Below, piece by piece: positions 8,801-17,825 of a stretch of DNA of 64,000 nt. The position numbers and the translations under genes were made by a program. Position 1 is the first letter of the stretch. Each line of letters begins with the position of its first letter. The DNA is taken from the NCBI GenBank assembly GCA_016787565.1, contig JAEUUG010000003.1, positions 124,001 through 188,000 of the forward strand, read 5' to 3'. The notes beneath the pieces are model-generated. The model saw nothing but the letters and a program-made list of their open reading frames with translations, was not told the origin of the DNA and ran no database searches. Source of the stretch: Cyclobacteriaceae bacterium (GTDB lineage Bacteria; Bacteroidota; Bacteroidia; Cytophagales; Cyclobacteriaceae).

Positions 8801-10856
8801 AATAGGTGCCATCTATACCGCTGATGGTATACTTGAGTTGAACGGGTGCATCATCGGTCTGGTACGTATTGGTCGGGTTACTGGGTGTTAACACAATGGC
8901 CAGGTTACCGGCTGGTTCTGGTGTGTTAACCGTGATGGTAACATCCGAGGTTACCGGAGGATTTCCGCTGTTATCATCAACCGTGACACGGTAGGTCGTT
9001 GTTGTTGCCGGACTTACTGAAGGATTAGTGGATGTGCTGAAGTTACCGGTAGGTGGCACGGTATTCCAGGTTACCTGATAAAATCCAGATCCGCCCTGGG
9101 CTGTGGGGTTTCCGCCCAAGGTATGGCTTTGACCTGCGCAGATGGTTGCAGGATTACCAGCATTGGCACTTAAACTTGAAACATTTACCGATATAGTATT
9201 GGTTAGTGTGGCATTCGTACAACCTGGTGAGGTTGCGCGTATTTCATATACATAAGTTCCGGGTGTAGCATACGTACCACTAGGGAAACTCAATTGCGCA
9301 CCATTACCGGGTTGTGATGCCCCCACATTGCCGGCCGGAGCTGGTGAATTTTTTCGCAGTTGATACGTGACACCATTTTGTGAGTTATCGAGTCTGATAC
9401 TGGTGGAACTACCCACGAAGGATGATGGGGGTAAGGCAAACGTATTCAAACTTGTATTGATAGCCGGATTTACCGTGAGGCTTGCTCCGGTACCGGAAAG
9501 GGAGTTACTATTGTTGGTAACGGAAACTGTTCCGGTAGTAGTGGCAGGAACTGTTATGGTGATGGTGGTAGAGGTGTGTGCTGTGACGGTTGCAGAGACA
9601 CCATTCACAGTCACGGAAGGAACACTGGCACCAAAACCGGTACCATTGATAACGATCGATTCGCCAATACATGTAGGGCTGGAGGAATAACCCGAAATGA
9701 CAGGCGCTGCTTCGGATTGAAAATTCCAGGTTGTATTGTCGTCTGTTCCGGCAAAGGCAGCACCTCCTGTATCCTGAAATACCGCATTGCCGATTCGGAC
9801 AGCATAATTTTTGTTTGGGCTGAGCGCTACTGTTAAGCTGATGGTAGCAATGTTATTGCCGCCTCCCGAAATCGTAACCCTACCGGGTGACGTGGGATCA
9901 ATAGTTTCAATATCCGCTGCTGCGGCTACATCGCGAATGCGGATGGTGTTGTTAGCGTTTGCACCTGTTCCGACATTGACTACGGCCTCATCAAATGTAA
10001 TGACCACCTGACTGAGATTGATGGAAACTCCTGTTGCTCCGTCTGCCGGATTTAATGCTGAAATGGATGGAGGCGTATTCACCGTTGTGAAGTCCCAATC
10101 ATCTTTTGTTGAAAGTCCTGCAAATGTATTTCCGGCAGCATCAACAAACGCTGTTGATGGAATGATGACATAATACTGCGTGCTCGAAAGTAAATTAGAA
10201 CTTGGGTTGATCCGTGCCTGGCTACCACCACCAATAATGGTGACTTGTGCTGCAGCTGGTAAAACAAAGCTTTCTACTAATCCATCATCAGCGTATCTCC
10301 TCAGTTCTATGGTTCCAGATCCTTTAATAATGTCTTCATTAAAGGTTATATCCAGGTTTGTATTCAGGGTTACACCTGTTGCATTATCAGCAGGTGAATA
10401 GAGGGTGGCGGTCGGGGCTGCGCCATCGTAAGTAACCTGATTGTCCGTGCTGGTACTGGCTGCAGTAGTAGTTGTTCCATCGCTCACCAGTGTTGCCGCA
10501 CCAGCATTCACGGAAACGACTACGAGTCCGTTTCCAGTCATACCGGTTACCGTTACGCGGTAACGTGTTCCATCATTGGGCGCAATTTCAGTTACGGCAC
10601 CAACAAGTGTTCCCGATGCCGTTGACCCTGTAAAGTTTAAATCACTACCATCAAACCCGGTAACCGCTTCGTTGAACTGAACGGTAAACAAAATGGAGGA
10701 TGAATTTGTAGGATCAACTTGTGCACCTGCCTGATTAATGGTTACTGTATTATTTGCAAAAAGATGGTGAGCACCCATTGCGAATACAGAAATAAAAATG
10801 GTCAGCGCCTTATTGATAATATATCCTTTCATAAATCTCAATCGTACCAGTTTCAA
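5853..10856 (-). CDS. Large secreted multidomain protein with T9SS sorting domain
   Basis: A 1667-residue exported protein. A signal peptide ends at LFA (about residue 34); a second ATG eight codons in (10832) gives a more typical signal. Then follow, roughly: Ig-like Big_5-type domains (35-385, with repeated PADNATGV/PADGATGV motifs), an IPT/TIG domain (about 385-465), further Ig-like modules (to about 700), PKD-like domains with FSFGDG (about 1000-1160), a jelly-roll-like segment (about 1190-1360), an Omp28-like thioredoxin-fold domain beginning VLLEQFTNNGGPNT in which the usual CxxC is lost, and a C-terminal type A sorting domain (VRVYPNPANQEVRV ... GVYFIQL). It should cross the outer membrane by T9SS and stay on the surface or be released. 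It is the last gene of the six-gene operon, 16 bases after the lipoprotein gene. Confidence 0.88.
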   Translation of the reverse strand: MKLVRLRFMKGYIINKALTIFISVFAMGAHHLFANNTVTINQAGAQVDPTNSSSILFTVQFNEAVTGFDGSDLNFTGSTASGTLVGAVTEIAPNDGTRYRVTVTGMTGNGLVVVSVNAGAATLVSDGTTTTAASTSTDNQVTYDGAAPTATLYSPADNATGVTLNTNLDITFNEDIIKGSGTIELRRYADDGLVESFVLPAAAQVTIIGGGSQARINPSSNLLSSTQYYVIIPSTAFVDAAGNTFAGLSTKDDWDFTTVNTPPSISALNPADGATGVSINLSQVVITFDEAVVNVGTGANANNTIRIRDVAAAADIETIDPTSPGRVTISGGGNNIATISLTVALSPNKNYAVRIGNAVFQDTGGAAFAGTDDNTTWNFQSEAAPVISGYSSSPTCIGESIVINGTGFGASVPSVTVNGVSATVTAHTSTTITITVPATTTGTVSVTNNSNSLSGTGASLTVNPAINTSLNTFALPPSSFVGSSTSIRLDNSQNGVTYQLRKNSPAPAGNVGASQPGNGAQLSFPSGTYATPGTYVYEIRATSPGCTNATLTNTISVNVSSLSANAGNPATICAGQSHTLGGNPTAQGGSGFYQVTWNTVPPTGNFSTSTNPSVSPATTTTYRVTVDDNSGNPPVTSDVTITVNTPEPAGNLAIVLTPSNPTNTYQTDDAPVQLKYTISGIDGTYSGATRFEGTGVNAAARLFYPQAANLGLNIITLYYQNPAGCITSITKDVVVTNPGLFISGLDYTYCEESITDNLVISDPEFLPTATYIYGYRYTYQNDIRLYDYLTNQEIPEGSPGFDVNNFNNRLMTINPFYFGTYYKYFVATYQYQQLLYNPLAPATPTVLYTYSFPINIYFEVVPKPNILSKIPLQFCENDGAVELIVDPPPIVAGDISKFKIDNTSNGLSSSGGKVFFNPGTGGLPNSVSIKYTYTDTQSGCSSDYTQVSTIRRIPTIDFSFVNACEGDTVQFIPTISDPAQTKQYAFSFGDGKSEEVLSGTPKDIFHQYLDPQSYQVKLGALFTNGCADTIPKNLLVGKNPKFRYGWANVCEGQTTQFTAALEGNFNAPEVQSMNWNFGEGLPFNTGSFSATAQHVYTAPGKYNSSLSITSSTGCTIQKTREVYNVKHYKNGNKITGNNPYIQNFDASADSWISSGINSSWQWDVPQGAIINRDSSDTGTGKAWITNATGTYNSNEHSWVHSPCFDLTELERPVLRMDLRVLTDLKRDGAVLQVNTTNNTEGDIGWQTIGGPQQGIDWYNTLGIEGAPGGQALVGWSGFLDPNSWRTALIPLDDDLPPLGSAQRNAVRFRVAFGTQLNVLADASLEGFAFDNFSIDQRNRIVLLEQFTNNGGPNTPAEANKASNAAVNQFIGLPKTTNEIVKLEYHLGFPGPAPDPLFHNNEADANSRAAFYGITSTPSVRMDAEFENSAFSSWGEKRFDQQSLFTSKISIDTIITANTPAEKFNVEVRFTVLQDIPANTVLHIAVVEKNITSVTGANGETVFTQVMKKMLPDAAGTKYTNPLPKNFTDAVQYSWSPNAYDLNQLAVIAFFQNENTKEIYQTKFLSTPSYIPPATIITGVEPSILDQVRVYPNPANQEVRVSLTQKTPETIDLNMTDAIGRSVHRTTFVPGVVEKSIPTGDLPSGVYFIQLRNREGKNVIRKLVVVHN

Positions 10857-10872
10857 TAATTTAAATCGAAGC

Positions 10873-12165
10873 TTAATTCTTAAGCTCTCCGTTTCTGTCT
10901 AGTTTAATCAGGAAGGCTGATGAGAGCCCCCCCAGGTTATTGGTGCCGCACAAAACCAGGTCACCTTCCGAAGTTTCACGCACTGTATTGACAGTTTCAT
11001 TTCCGATACCGCCCATAGTTTTATTCCACACGATGTCACCCAGGGCATCAACTTTAATCAACACAATATCTTGTCCGCCATTTCCCCTGTTTGGTGTTGT
11101 TTCCATCGAGCCGGCTAACAAATAACCGCCATCCTGCGTAGCGATTAATGCACTACCGATGTCTTCACTGAATGATTCAGTACGCGTGATGTTAGTATTT
11201 TCGGCTAATCGTTCGCCATCAAAAAATCGCTCACTGCCGGAAAGTATATTGCCATCGCGTGTTACGCGCATAAAAAAAATATTGGATTTTGTTCCGTCAG
11301 GTTGCGCATAGGTACCGATAATACCGTACCCAAGCGCTTCTGATTCAGCGGACTGAATATCGTTCGGAATGATTTGCTGATCCGTGGTTTCTCCGAAGAG
11401 ATCGTTGTTAATGAAAACAGATTCTGTTTTGACATACGGAATAGAAAGATAGGTTCGGGTAAGATCTCCTGTTTCACGCAGCAGGGCACTGGCCCAGATG
11501 ATATTTCCGGAAGAGGTGACATGTACAGATTTTGAATTGACATAATCGCGTTCGAGTGCATCATAGCGTTTGGTCCATACCGTATCCAGCGTAGTCGGAT
11601 TTAGTGCTGTTATAAAGGGCCGTTCAAATGCGTTGGAACGTGCCTGCTTAAATGTCCCTAATAAAATCACATTTCCACTAGCATCCATGGTTACGGAACT
11701 TCCGTGAAGATCAGTTTTACCAATGCGGGTAGTATCTCCGGCAAGATATCGGGTTGTATCACCCTGTGGGGAAACGCGGTACAATAACGCGGCAGTAACA
11801 CTCAAGTCAAAAAGGTTTTCAGAAGAAGGATTCAGTTGAATCCGATCACCTGCGATATAATATCCATTGGCGCCAACGACCAACGCTTTTGCCTGCAAGC
11901 GTGGGAGGATAATCCGTTCGCTGGTGATTTCGTTGCCAAACTTGTCGATGCGCATGAGGCGGGCCTGAAGTTGACCGGATACCAATTCATTAGCCAACAG
12001 CAGGTAGCCATCATCAAGAGGCTCTACTGCTATACCATAAAGGTTGTTTGCGGATTCAAAAAAGCGAACAAATGTATTGCGTGCTGCAGGGTCAGCATTC
12101 TCAATGTTGGTGCACGACCAGGAACACACAATACATCCGATTACGAAACTATACCCTGCCTTCAT
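10873..12165 (-). CDS. Beta-propeller lipoprotein
   Basis: A 430-residue protein with a short hydrophobic leader and a likely lipidated cysteine at residue 18 (CSWSC); a perfect lipobox (VIGC) also occurs at residue 11 but would leave a very short leader. The rest is built of repeating blade-like units such as GYLLLANELV, DGGYLLAGSMETT, DIVLIKVDALGDIVWNKT and GDLVLCGTNN, typical of bacterial propeller proteins. It is presumably anchored in the outer membrane or exposed at the surface. The ATG overlaps the stop of the upstream barrel gene by four bases (ATGA), so translation is probably coupled. No enzymatic motif is seen. Confidence 0.75.
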   Translation of the reverse strand: MKAGYSFVIGCIVCSWSCTNIENADPAARNTFVRFFESANNLYGIAVEPLDDGYLLLANELVSGQLQARLMRIDKFGNEITSERIILPRLQAKALVVGANGYYIAGDRIQLNPSSENLFDLSVTAALLYRVSPQGDTTRYLAGDTTRIGKTDLHGSSVTMDASGNVILLGTFKQARSNAFERPFITALNPTTLDTVWTKRYDALERDYVNSKSVHVTSSGNIIWASALLRETGDLTRTYLSIPYVKTESVFINNDLFGETTDQQIIPNDIQSAESEALGYGIIGTYAQPDGTKSNIFFMRVTRDGNILSGSERFFDGERLAENTNITRTESFSEDIGSALIATQDGGYLLAGSMETTPNRGNGGQDIVLIKVDALGDIVWNKTMGGIGNETVNTVRETSEGDLVLCGTNNLGGLSSAFLIKLDRNGELKN

Positions 12166-13199
12166 TTTTTATTTCTCAATTTTTTTGGACTAAACACATT
12201 GTATACATACCCAAAAGTGATGGATATGGAATTCAGCTTGAAATAATTATCCGCATACCCATAGTCGAACAGCACATTGTTGTCGATGGTGAATGCAGTA
12301 CTTTCATCATTTACCGCTGTTAAGCCATAGAGAAACCGAAGTTCACCTGTTATGTAACCGCCACCCACTTTTACTTTAGAACCGGCACTTGCTACTAAGC
12401 CCAGGTTAAAGGCATTGCGCTGGGGTGACAGGGTGAAGGTTTGCTGCTGAACAGAGGTTGCGTTCTCGCGTGTTCGGTTTAATGTAATTTCAGCATTCAT
12501 AAGGTAGTCGGCTGAAACACCAAGGGCTACATAGGGATGGAATCTTTTTTCATTCAGTAGATATTGAACGGATACCGGCACTGAAATCCATGTTCCTTTT
12601 TCTCTGCCTTCAGTAGTATTCTCAACATCATTTTGCAAAGCAACATTGTTGGTATACAAGAAGGAGCGGAGCTGAAAATATAATTCGGGATTAAGAATGA
12701 TTTTCTTACCCAACGGAATTTCAAAAGCCACACCACTTTGAAAATTAATATTGGGTGAATACTCGGCCTGTGACCCATCTACGGCATTAACACGTGAGAT
12801 GGTATTGGGAAGTGATGCATTGACACCAATTTTCGCTCCTACCCGATAAATTGGCCAGGTACGGAATGTCTTGTACAAGGAGATAAATTCAGCCGGATCT
12901 GTCGTATTGTTGATTTCAAAATAACTATCCGTCTGGAGCAGGTTCAGCATAGCTTCGTCTGCTTTGGTAGGTTCCTCCAGGTAGATATAGGCCAGCGCCA
13001 AAAGCTTGTACGCTTCAACTTTTTCCTGATCGGAGAAACCATTGACAAGACATGCTTGCAGCAGAACGGGCAACTCATGCAGCCGACCCTGATCATAGGT
13101 TGATCGGGCCGTGCGCAACGTCTGGGCACACGTTGATTGTGCCTGGAGGTGGTGCGTGATGATACTGCTGAAAATTAACAGTGGTAAAAGTCTTTTCAT
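12162..13199 (-). CDS. Outer-membrane beta-barrel protein with N-terminal helical repeat region
   Basis: The 345-residue protein has a signal peptide cleaved after LQAQ (about residue 21), an alpha-helical TPR-like segment (about 22-110, with CAQTLRTARSTYDQGRL and KVEAYKLLALAYIYLEEPTKAD), and then about eight to ten amphipathic strands ending SISITFGYVYNVF, as in PorT-like or outer-membrane beta-barrel domains. Helical repeats in front of a barrel suggest a protein-binding periplasmic arm. It lies 33 bases after the nSTAND1 gene in the same operon and overlaps the lipoprotein gene by four bases, which suggests these envelope proteins work with the cytoplasmic signalling proteins upstream. Confidence 0.75.
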   Translation of the reverse strand: MKRLLPLLIFSSIITHHLQAQSTCAQTLRTARSTYDQGRLHELPVLLQACLVNGFSDQEKVEAYKLLALAYIYLEEPTKADEAMLNLLQTDSYFEINNTTDPAEFISLYKTFRTWPIYRVGAKIGVNASLPNTISRVNAVDGSQAEYSPNINFQSGVAFEIPLGKKIILNPELYFQLRSFLYTNNVALQNDVENTTEGREKGTWISVPVSVQYLLNEKRFHPYVALGVSADYLMNAEITLNRTRENATSVQQQTFTLSPQRNAFNLGLVASAGSKVKVGGGYITGELRFLYGLTAVNDESTAFTIDNNVLFDYGYADNYFKLNSISITFGYVYNVFSPKKLRNKK

Positions 13200-13232
13200 G
13201 CTGTTAGCGTATTTGACACCTCGCGTTTTGTT

Positions 13233-16200
13233 TTAGTTGTTATTGGCTGGCAGATTATCACACGTTGACTCATACCGTAAGTCTTCCGATACAAAAATAT
13301 CCCACTCATCTCGGGTCATGTTTCGGGTGAGTTTGCTACAAAGTTTATCCGACATGGTTTCAACTTTTGTTGGCCACGAGCGGATAACCTGTTCCTGTGT
13401 TCCTGCCAGCAATTGTTCATCATCGGGCGTGAACGTAATAGACCAGACCCATGTTGGATGATCTTTCAGCACGATGGGTTGTTCTTTTAAATTTTTAAGA
13501 TTCCATAACCGAACTGTCTTATCACGGCTTGCAGTTGCCATGAAACTACCACCATGGTTTATTTCAATTGCCTGGATTGTTGACGTGTGACCTGCCAGTT
13601 CGCGAACAACCAGTCCGCCCATTATAATTTTTAAAAGTCCATTCGCATCACCGATAATTAATTGGTTTCCATCGGGGTGAAAATTCACTGCATACAAACC
13701 GGCCCGGGGATTTTGGTAGACCAGGTGGGAACTGAAATTCTGCGTATCCCAGGTGTACAGTGCTCCTTGTCTGCCGTTGTCAACTGCACCGGCCAGTTGT
13801 TTGCCATCAGGGCTCAATGCGATATCGCGAATCTTTTCTTTACTGGTGATAATCTCTTTCACGGTAGTTAGATCGGAATACCGCACACTATACCCCTCAT
13901 TATCGCGGGCGTAGAATCCGCTATTGTTTGGAGCGAAGCGAAGGTCACCAACTTCTCCGATAAAGCCATTGATGATTTTTGGTCCGCTGCTCATGTTTTG
14001 TAGATTGTATAATTCAACAAAATTCGATTTTGGATTACCGGAGTTAAAATTTCCACCAACCACCATCCAGTTACCGTCTGCGCTGACATCAATAGTGGAT
14101 ATCAACCGGTTGGCACGTTCACCCACCAGCACTTCTGCCACCCACTGTTTATTCTGGTATGTCCAGCGGAGAATGCTTCCTTCGCCACCCGCAGAATAAA
14201 TCTCTTTGCCACTCCTTCGTGTAACCATTGCCCGGATATTATTTTTATGACCGGCCAGATTTCGGGTTAACGGGTCATCATATTTCCGAAGAGCCCAGTA
14301 CAGGCCGTCATAAATATCATTGTCGTATTTGTATCCTTTAAAGGCTGTATTGAAATTGAATGCCTGTTGTGCCAATAAACCCTCCTGAACGGTGTCACTA
14401 AGCTGGGTGCTCTTGATGGCCATGGCCTTGGCAATAGCGCGGTAGCGAAGTTCGCGGGCACGCTGCTCTTCGGCCTTTGCCCGATCTTCATTTTCTTTTG
14501 CGATGCGGGCATTGTTTTCAGCGCGGTCTTTTTCGCTGTTGGCTCTGGATTCATTGTCCTTCGCCAACTTTTCATTTCGCAAGGCGATGCTTCGCTGCGT
14601 CAACGCGATGGCTTGTTGTTGCTCGGCAAACACCCTGGCATCTTCCGCCAATTGTCGTTCATGCACGGCCTCGTTCCGCGCACTATCGGCAGCAATTTTT
14701 TCGCGTTCAGCCCGCTCTGCGTTAGTTTTTGCAATGGCTTCCTGATTTTTTGCCTCCAGGGTTTGCGCTCTGGCTATATCACTTTGTTTCTCTGCTTCAG
14801 CCTGCTGAACAAACGCATACATGAGGAAGAGAAGACAAATGATTACAGCGCCACCCATCAATATGGCGATGATTCGCGCGGTGCGAAGTTTTTGTTTTTG
14901 TTCCTGTTCCTTAATACGCTGTTCTGTTTCCCATTGTTTCTTCGAATACTCGAGGAAGACCATGGTGCGCTCGAAGGCAGGGTTGTAGCGTTGCCCCCAT
15001 ACCAGTGTTGGTTTGTGCTTGGCTTGCCAGTTCAACGCCAATTGTAAATCTGGCGGACGCCACAATCCGGCTTTGCCAACCTGATGCATAGCGGCAGCTT
15101 CAGCAAGGCGTGTATACATTTGCACGGCTTCTGCTTCATCGTCTACCCAATTTTTCAGGCGCACCCAAATCCGCATCAAGCTTTCATGCGAGATGTCGAT
15201 CATGGATTTTGAGGAAAGGGGAATGCCATGTGCCGGAGTTAACAGCGAACGTCCTGGCTCCCTGAACTTGTCGACAACCGCGATTATTTCTTCTTCGGAG
15301 ACATCGGTGATGGCGGCAATTTCATTCAGCCGTGTAGGCCTGCGAATACCAAAATTCTCACCGCGTTTTTCGGTGATGGCCTTGAACAGTGTTTCGCAAA
15401 TTCGTTTTTGATCTTCTGTCAATTCATCATAGGCTTCGTTAGCATGCATCGAAAGTGCCTCTGACATGGTACCGATGGCCTCATAATGTTTCAGGTCAAG
15501 GGGTTCATTTTCGACATCGCGGTAGCGTGTCCAGTATCGCCAGGTGCGCATCAGCGCATGCTGAAGAATGGGCAACTGATCCGGGTTATCACCCAGGTCG
15601 TTCAACAGTTGTTGAGTTAATCGTGGTGCAATAGCTGCACCACCAACGGCTACTGGTCCTTCAATGGCTTTTCGCTTTTGTTCGCGTGTTAGTTGCGGAA
15701 TAAGGTAGTGGCTGTCGTTAATTTTTCGGGTGAGTTCCGGAAATTGCGCGCAATCGCCAATGAAATCAGACCGCATGGTGAGGGCAACATAGATTGGAGC
15801 ATCCGGATAGTGAGCTGCTTCCATCAATAAATTGATAAAAGCGAGTGTTTCGTTAACGGAATTTGGATCGGTGCTGTCTTTGAACCGGAAGAGTTCTTCA
15901 AACTGATCGACCAGTATCAGATAATTAACATCATCATTCTTACGTGTTTGCTCGATAGCCTCCACTAATCCCAGCGAACTGCTTCTTAATAAGGTGGAAA
16001 ATATGGTACGCTTGATTTTTTTCTCTTCGGCAATGGCTTTGGTGTATTCCGGATTCTCTTTTAGTAAAGCCTCAGCCAGATTATCGATCGGTCCTGCGCC
16101 CGGCCGTGTTACAATCACCTGCCAGTTCGGACTGACATCCGTCATGAATCCCCCATATAAAATGGGCAATACACCGCAATAAATGAAAGAGGACTTACCG

Positions 16201-16370
16201 GCACCAGAAGGACCTATTACACCGACAAATCTGCTCTTTGAGAGTTTCAACAGAACCTCATCGCTTTGTCCTTCACGACCAAAAAAGAGGTGACTCTCTT
16301 CAATATTAAAGGGTCGTAAGCCGGGAAAGGGGTTAGACACTACACGTTGCTCTTCAACAAACTGGCTCAT
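13233..16370 (-). CDS. Membrane-tethered nSTAND1 NTPase with coiled coil and WD40 propeller
   Basis: The 1045-residue protein opens with FPGLRPF and FFGRE, the signature of the nSTAND1 (NLR-like) NTPases. The Walker A motif GPSGAGKS is at 53-60 and Walker B LILVDQFEE at 151-159; winged-helix-like residues follow to about 430. A single transmembrane helix lies at about 500-520, then a long A/E/K/R-rich coiled coil (about 520-660), then WD40 repeats (about 690-1015, for example GHTSTIQAIEINHGG and TASRDKTVRLWNLKN). STAND proteins oligomerise when their sensor repeats bind a signal. If residues 1-500 are cytoplasmic, a single helix would put the coiled coil and WD40 sensor in the periplasm, unless the helix is peripheral. 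It follows the TIR-like gene after three bases. The activating signal is unknown. Confidence 0.88.
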   Translation of the reverse strand: MSQFVEEQRVVSNPFPGLRPFNIEESHLFFGREGQSDEVLLKLSKSRFVGVIGPSGAGKSSFIYCGVLPILYGGFMTDVSPNWQVIVTRPGAGPIDNLAEALLKENPEYTKAIAEEKKIKRTIFSTLLRSSSLGLVEAIEQTRKNDDVNYLILVDQFEELFRFKDSTDPNSVNETLAFINLLMEAAHYPDAPIYVALTMRSDFIGDCAQFPELTRKINDSHYLIPQLTREQKRKAIEGPVAVGGAAIAPRLTQQLLNDLGDNPDQLPILQHALMRTWRYWTRYRDVENEPLDLKHYEAIGTMSEALSMHANEAYDELTEDQKRICETLFKAITEKRGENFGIRRPTRLNEIAAITDVSEEEIIAVVDKFREPGRSLLTPAHGIPLSSKSMIDISHESLMRIWVRLKNWVDDEAEAVQMYTRLAEAAAMHQVGKAGLWRPPDLQLALNWQAKHKPTLVWGQRYNPAFERTMVFLEYSKKQWETEQRIKEQEQKQKLRTARIIAILMGGAVIICLLFLMYAFVQQAEAEKQSDIARAQTLEAKNQEAIAKTNAERAEREKIAADSARNEAVHERQLAEDARVFAEQQQAIALTQRSIALRNEKLAKDNESRANSEKDRAENNARIAKENEDRAKAEEQRARELRYRAIAKAMAIKSTQLSDTVQEGLLAQQAFNFNTAFKGYKYDNDIYDGLYWALRKYDDPLTRNLAGHKNNIRAMVTRRSGKEIYSAGGEGSILRWTYQNKQWVAEVLVGERANRLISTIDVSADGNWMVVGGNFNSGNPKSNFVELYNLQNMSSGPKIINGFIGEVGDLRFAPNNSGFYARDNEGYSVRYSDLTTVKEIITSKEKIRDIALSPDGKQLAGAVDNGRQGALYTWDTQNFSSHLVYQNPRAGLYAVNFHPDGNQLIIGDANGLLKIIMGGLVVRELAGHTSTIQAIEINHGGSFMATASRDKTVRLWNLKNLKEQPIVLKDHPTWVWSITFTPDDEQLLAGTQEQVIRSWPTKVETMSDKLCSKLTRNMTRDEWDIFVSEDLRYESTCDNLPANNN

Positions 16371-16373
16371 GGG

Positions 16374-17819
16374 TTATTCATTACATTCTTGGAGGAACGT
16401 TTTCAAAGACTCAAGTGAGCGTTGCGGATCATTGTCGATCATCCGCAGATTCTGACTTTTAAAAATGTCAACATCAAGTGTTGATCCGGGTGACGTGAGC
16501 AGCGCTTTGCCGATAATCGGTTTTTTTCTACCAAAGCCCGGAGCCTTCAAGATATCGAGTGCTTTCATGCGCACCCACTGCTCATTGACTTTTCCTTTAT
16601 AGATTAAAGCAGCATCAAAATTTTTGAGGTTTTCGATATGCTTTTTGCGCAACTCCAATAGTTCACCTTCAAATTCGGGTACCAATACTTTAAAACCGGA
16701 TTTCTCAATCACGTCAACAAGGGGCTTAACATCCTGCTGGTCTATCCGATCATGCATCAGGTATAAAACAGGACTGCCGGAATGATCGAAATTTTTACGT
16801 TCACCGGCTTCCAGCAGTTCTTCGCGCATAATGTTTTTGAAATCTTCCAGCGGTGTTTGCATGATCTCGGCACTCTCCTGGGTCTCAACATCGCGCTTGA
16901 TGTTTTCGATAAATCCTTTTTGTTTTTCGCTGGCATTGCTCAGGTTGGGCGAAATCCAGATGAGTCTCGAAAACTCCTGATTCTTTTCTTTAGCGGCCAT
17001 GCTTTTCTCCGCTGCCAGTTTATGCTGGATATCAATGATGGAGCGGTCTGATCCTTCGGGAATCTCTCCATACGCATTACCAATTAAATGAATGGACAAA
17101 TTACTTTCCTCCAGGTCTTTTCGTGCAACACGTTCCAGGTCGTTCAGGTTTCCGGGCAGCATTTGGCTGGGGAGTACTACATAACCGTGTCTTTGTAGTT
17201 CGCGCTTGATGATGTTACGCTGTACGGTGAGGTCATGTCCCGTTTCTGCGAGGTAAATTGTTTTACGTTTGTAAATATTTTTTACCTCTGTTTTTACAGC
17301 GGTGTTTTTCAGGTACACCAGTGTATCATAAATATCGTAGGCGAGATCTACGATCTTCATCCAGTATTGTCGTTCAGCTTCGGTGCTGAAGTAATCAGTA
17401 TACTCCCCAATTTCACCGGAATCCGGATCAACCTGATACATTTCGTAGCCAATCAGGTCACGCAGCCGAGGAGGTTGCTCCTGCAGGGTAAGTGGAGTTT
17501 TAAAAACTTTGAAAATTCTGTTTCTGTTTTTCGATGAGGATTCGATTGCCTTAGTGAAAGCTTCCACATGATCCAGGCATGCACCTGACTGAATAAAATC
17601 CTTTGTAAGAATAGGAACAATTACGCCCACATTATCCAACCGGGGCGAGGTGATGGTATCATACTCCGACTTCAGGAGAATATTCGGTTTCTCGCCCAGC
17701 ACCTGGGTGAGCATCGACTCGAGGAATTTCTTAAACTGTGATACCCAGCCCAGTTCTTTCTTATTTGTTTCATTATCCTTATCGGCAAAAAGTATCAGAA
17801 TATCAATGTCAAATGCCAT
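16374..17819 (-). CDS. TIR / DUF4062-like / TIR-like three-module signalling protein
   Basis: The 481-residue soluble protein has three Rossmann-like modules. Residues 1-165 look like a TIR domain: FDIDILILFADKDN matches the first strand, GEKPNILL the BB-loop region, and DHVEAFTKAI places a glutamate where NAD-cleaving TIR domains carry the catalytic one. Residues 185-285 (KTIYLAETGHDLTVQR, LIGNAYGEIPEG) match DUF4062, common beside STAND NTPases. Residues 345-475 (PVLYLMHDRIDQQDVKPLV ... ALIYKGKVNEQWVRMK) form a second TIR-like module without an obvious catalytic glutamate. It lies six bases after the transporter-HEAT gene and three before the nSTAND1 gene. NADase activity is an inference; it may be only an adaptor. 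Confidence 0.72.
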   Translation of the reverse strand: MAFDIDILILFADKDNETNKKELGWVSQFKKFLESMLTQVLGEKPNILLKSEYDTITSPRLDNVGVIVPILTKDFIQSGACLDHVEAFTKAIESSSKNRNRIFKVFKTPLTLQEQPPRLRDLIGYEMYQVDPDSGEIGEYTDYFSTEAERQYWMKIVDLAYDIYDTLVYLKNTAVKTEVKNIYKRKTIYLAETGHDLTVQRNIIKRELQRHGYVVLPSQMLPGNLNDLERVARKDLEESNLSIHLIGNAYGEIPEGSDRSIIDIQHKLAAEKSMAAKEKNQEFSRLIWISPNLSNASEKQKGFIENIKRDVETQESAEIMQTPLEDFKNIMREELLEAGERKNFDHSGSPVLYLMHDRIDQQDVKPLVDVIEKSGFKVLVPEFEGELLELRKKHIENLKNFDAALIYKGKVNEQWVRMKALDILKAPGFGRKKPIIGKALLTSPGSTLDVDIFKSQNLRMIDNDPQRSLESLKTFLQECNE

Positions 17820-17825
17820 AGCACG

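Noticed and set aside
9367..9690. Repetitive-looking valine/threonine-rich ORFs opposite the large T9SS protein
   Set aside because: They mirror the threonine/valine-rich Ig-like repeats of the real gene on the other strand.
14477..15047. Several plus-strand ORFs of 80-144 residues
   Set aside because: They are shadows of the coiled-coil and transmembrane segment of the nSTAND1 gene.
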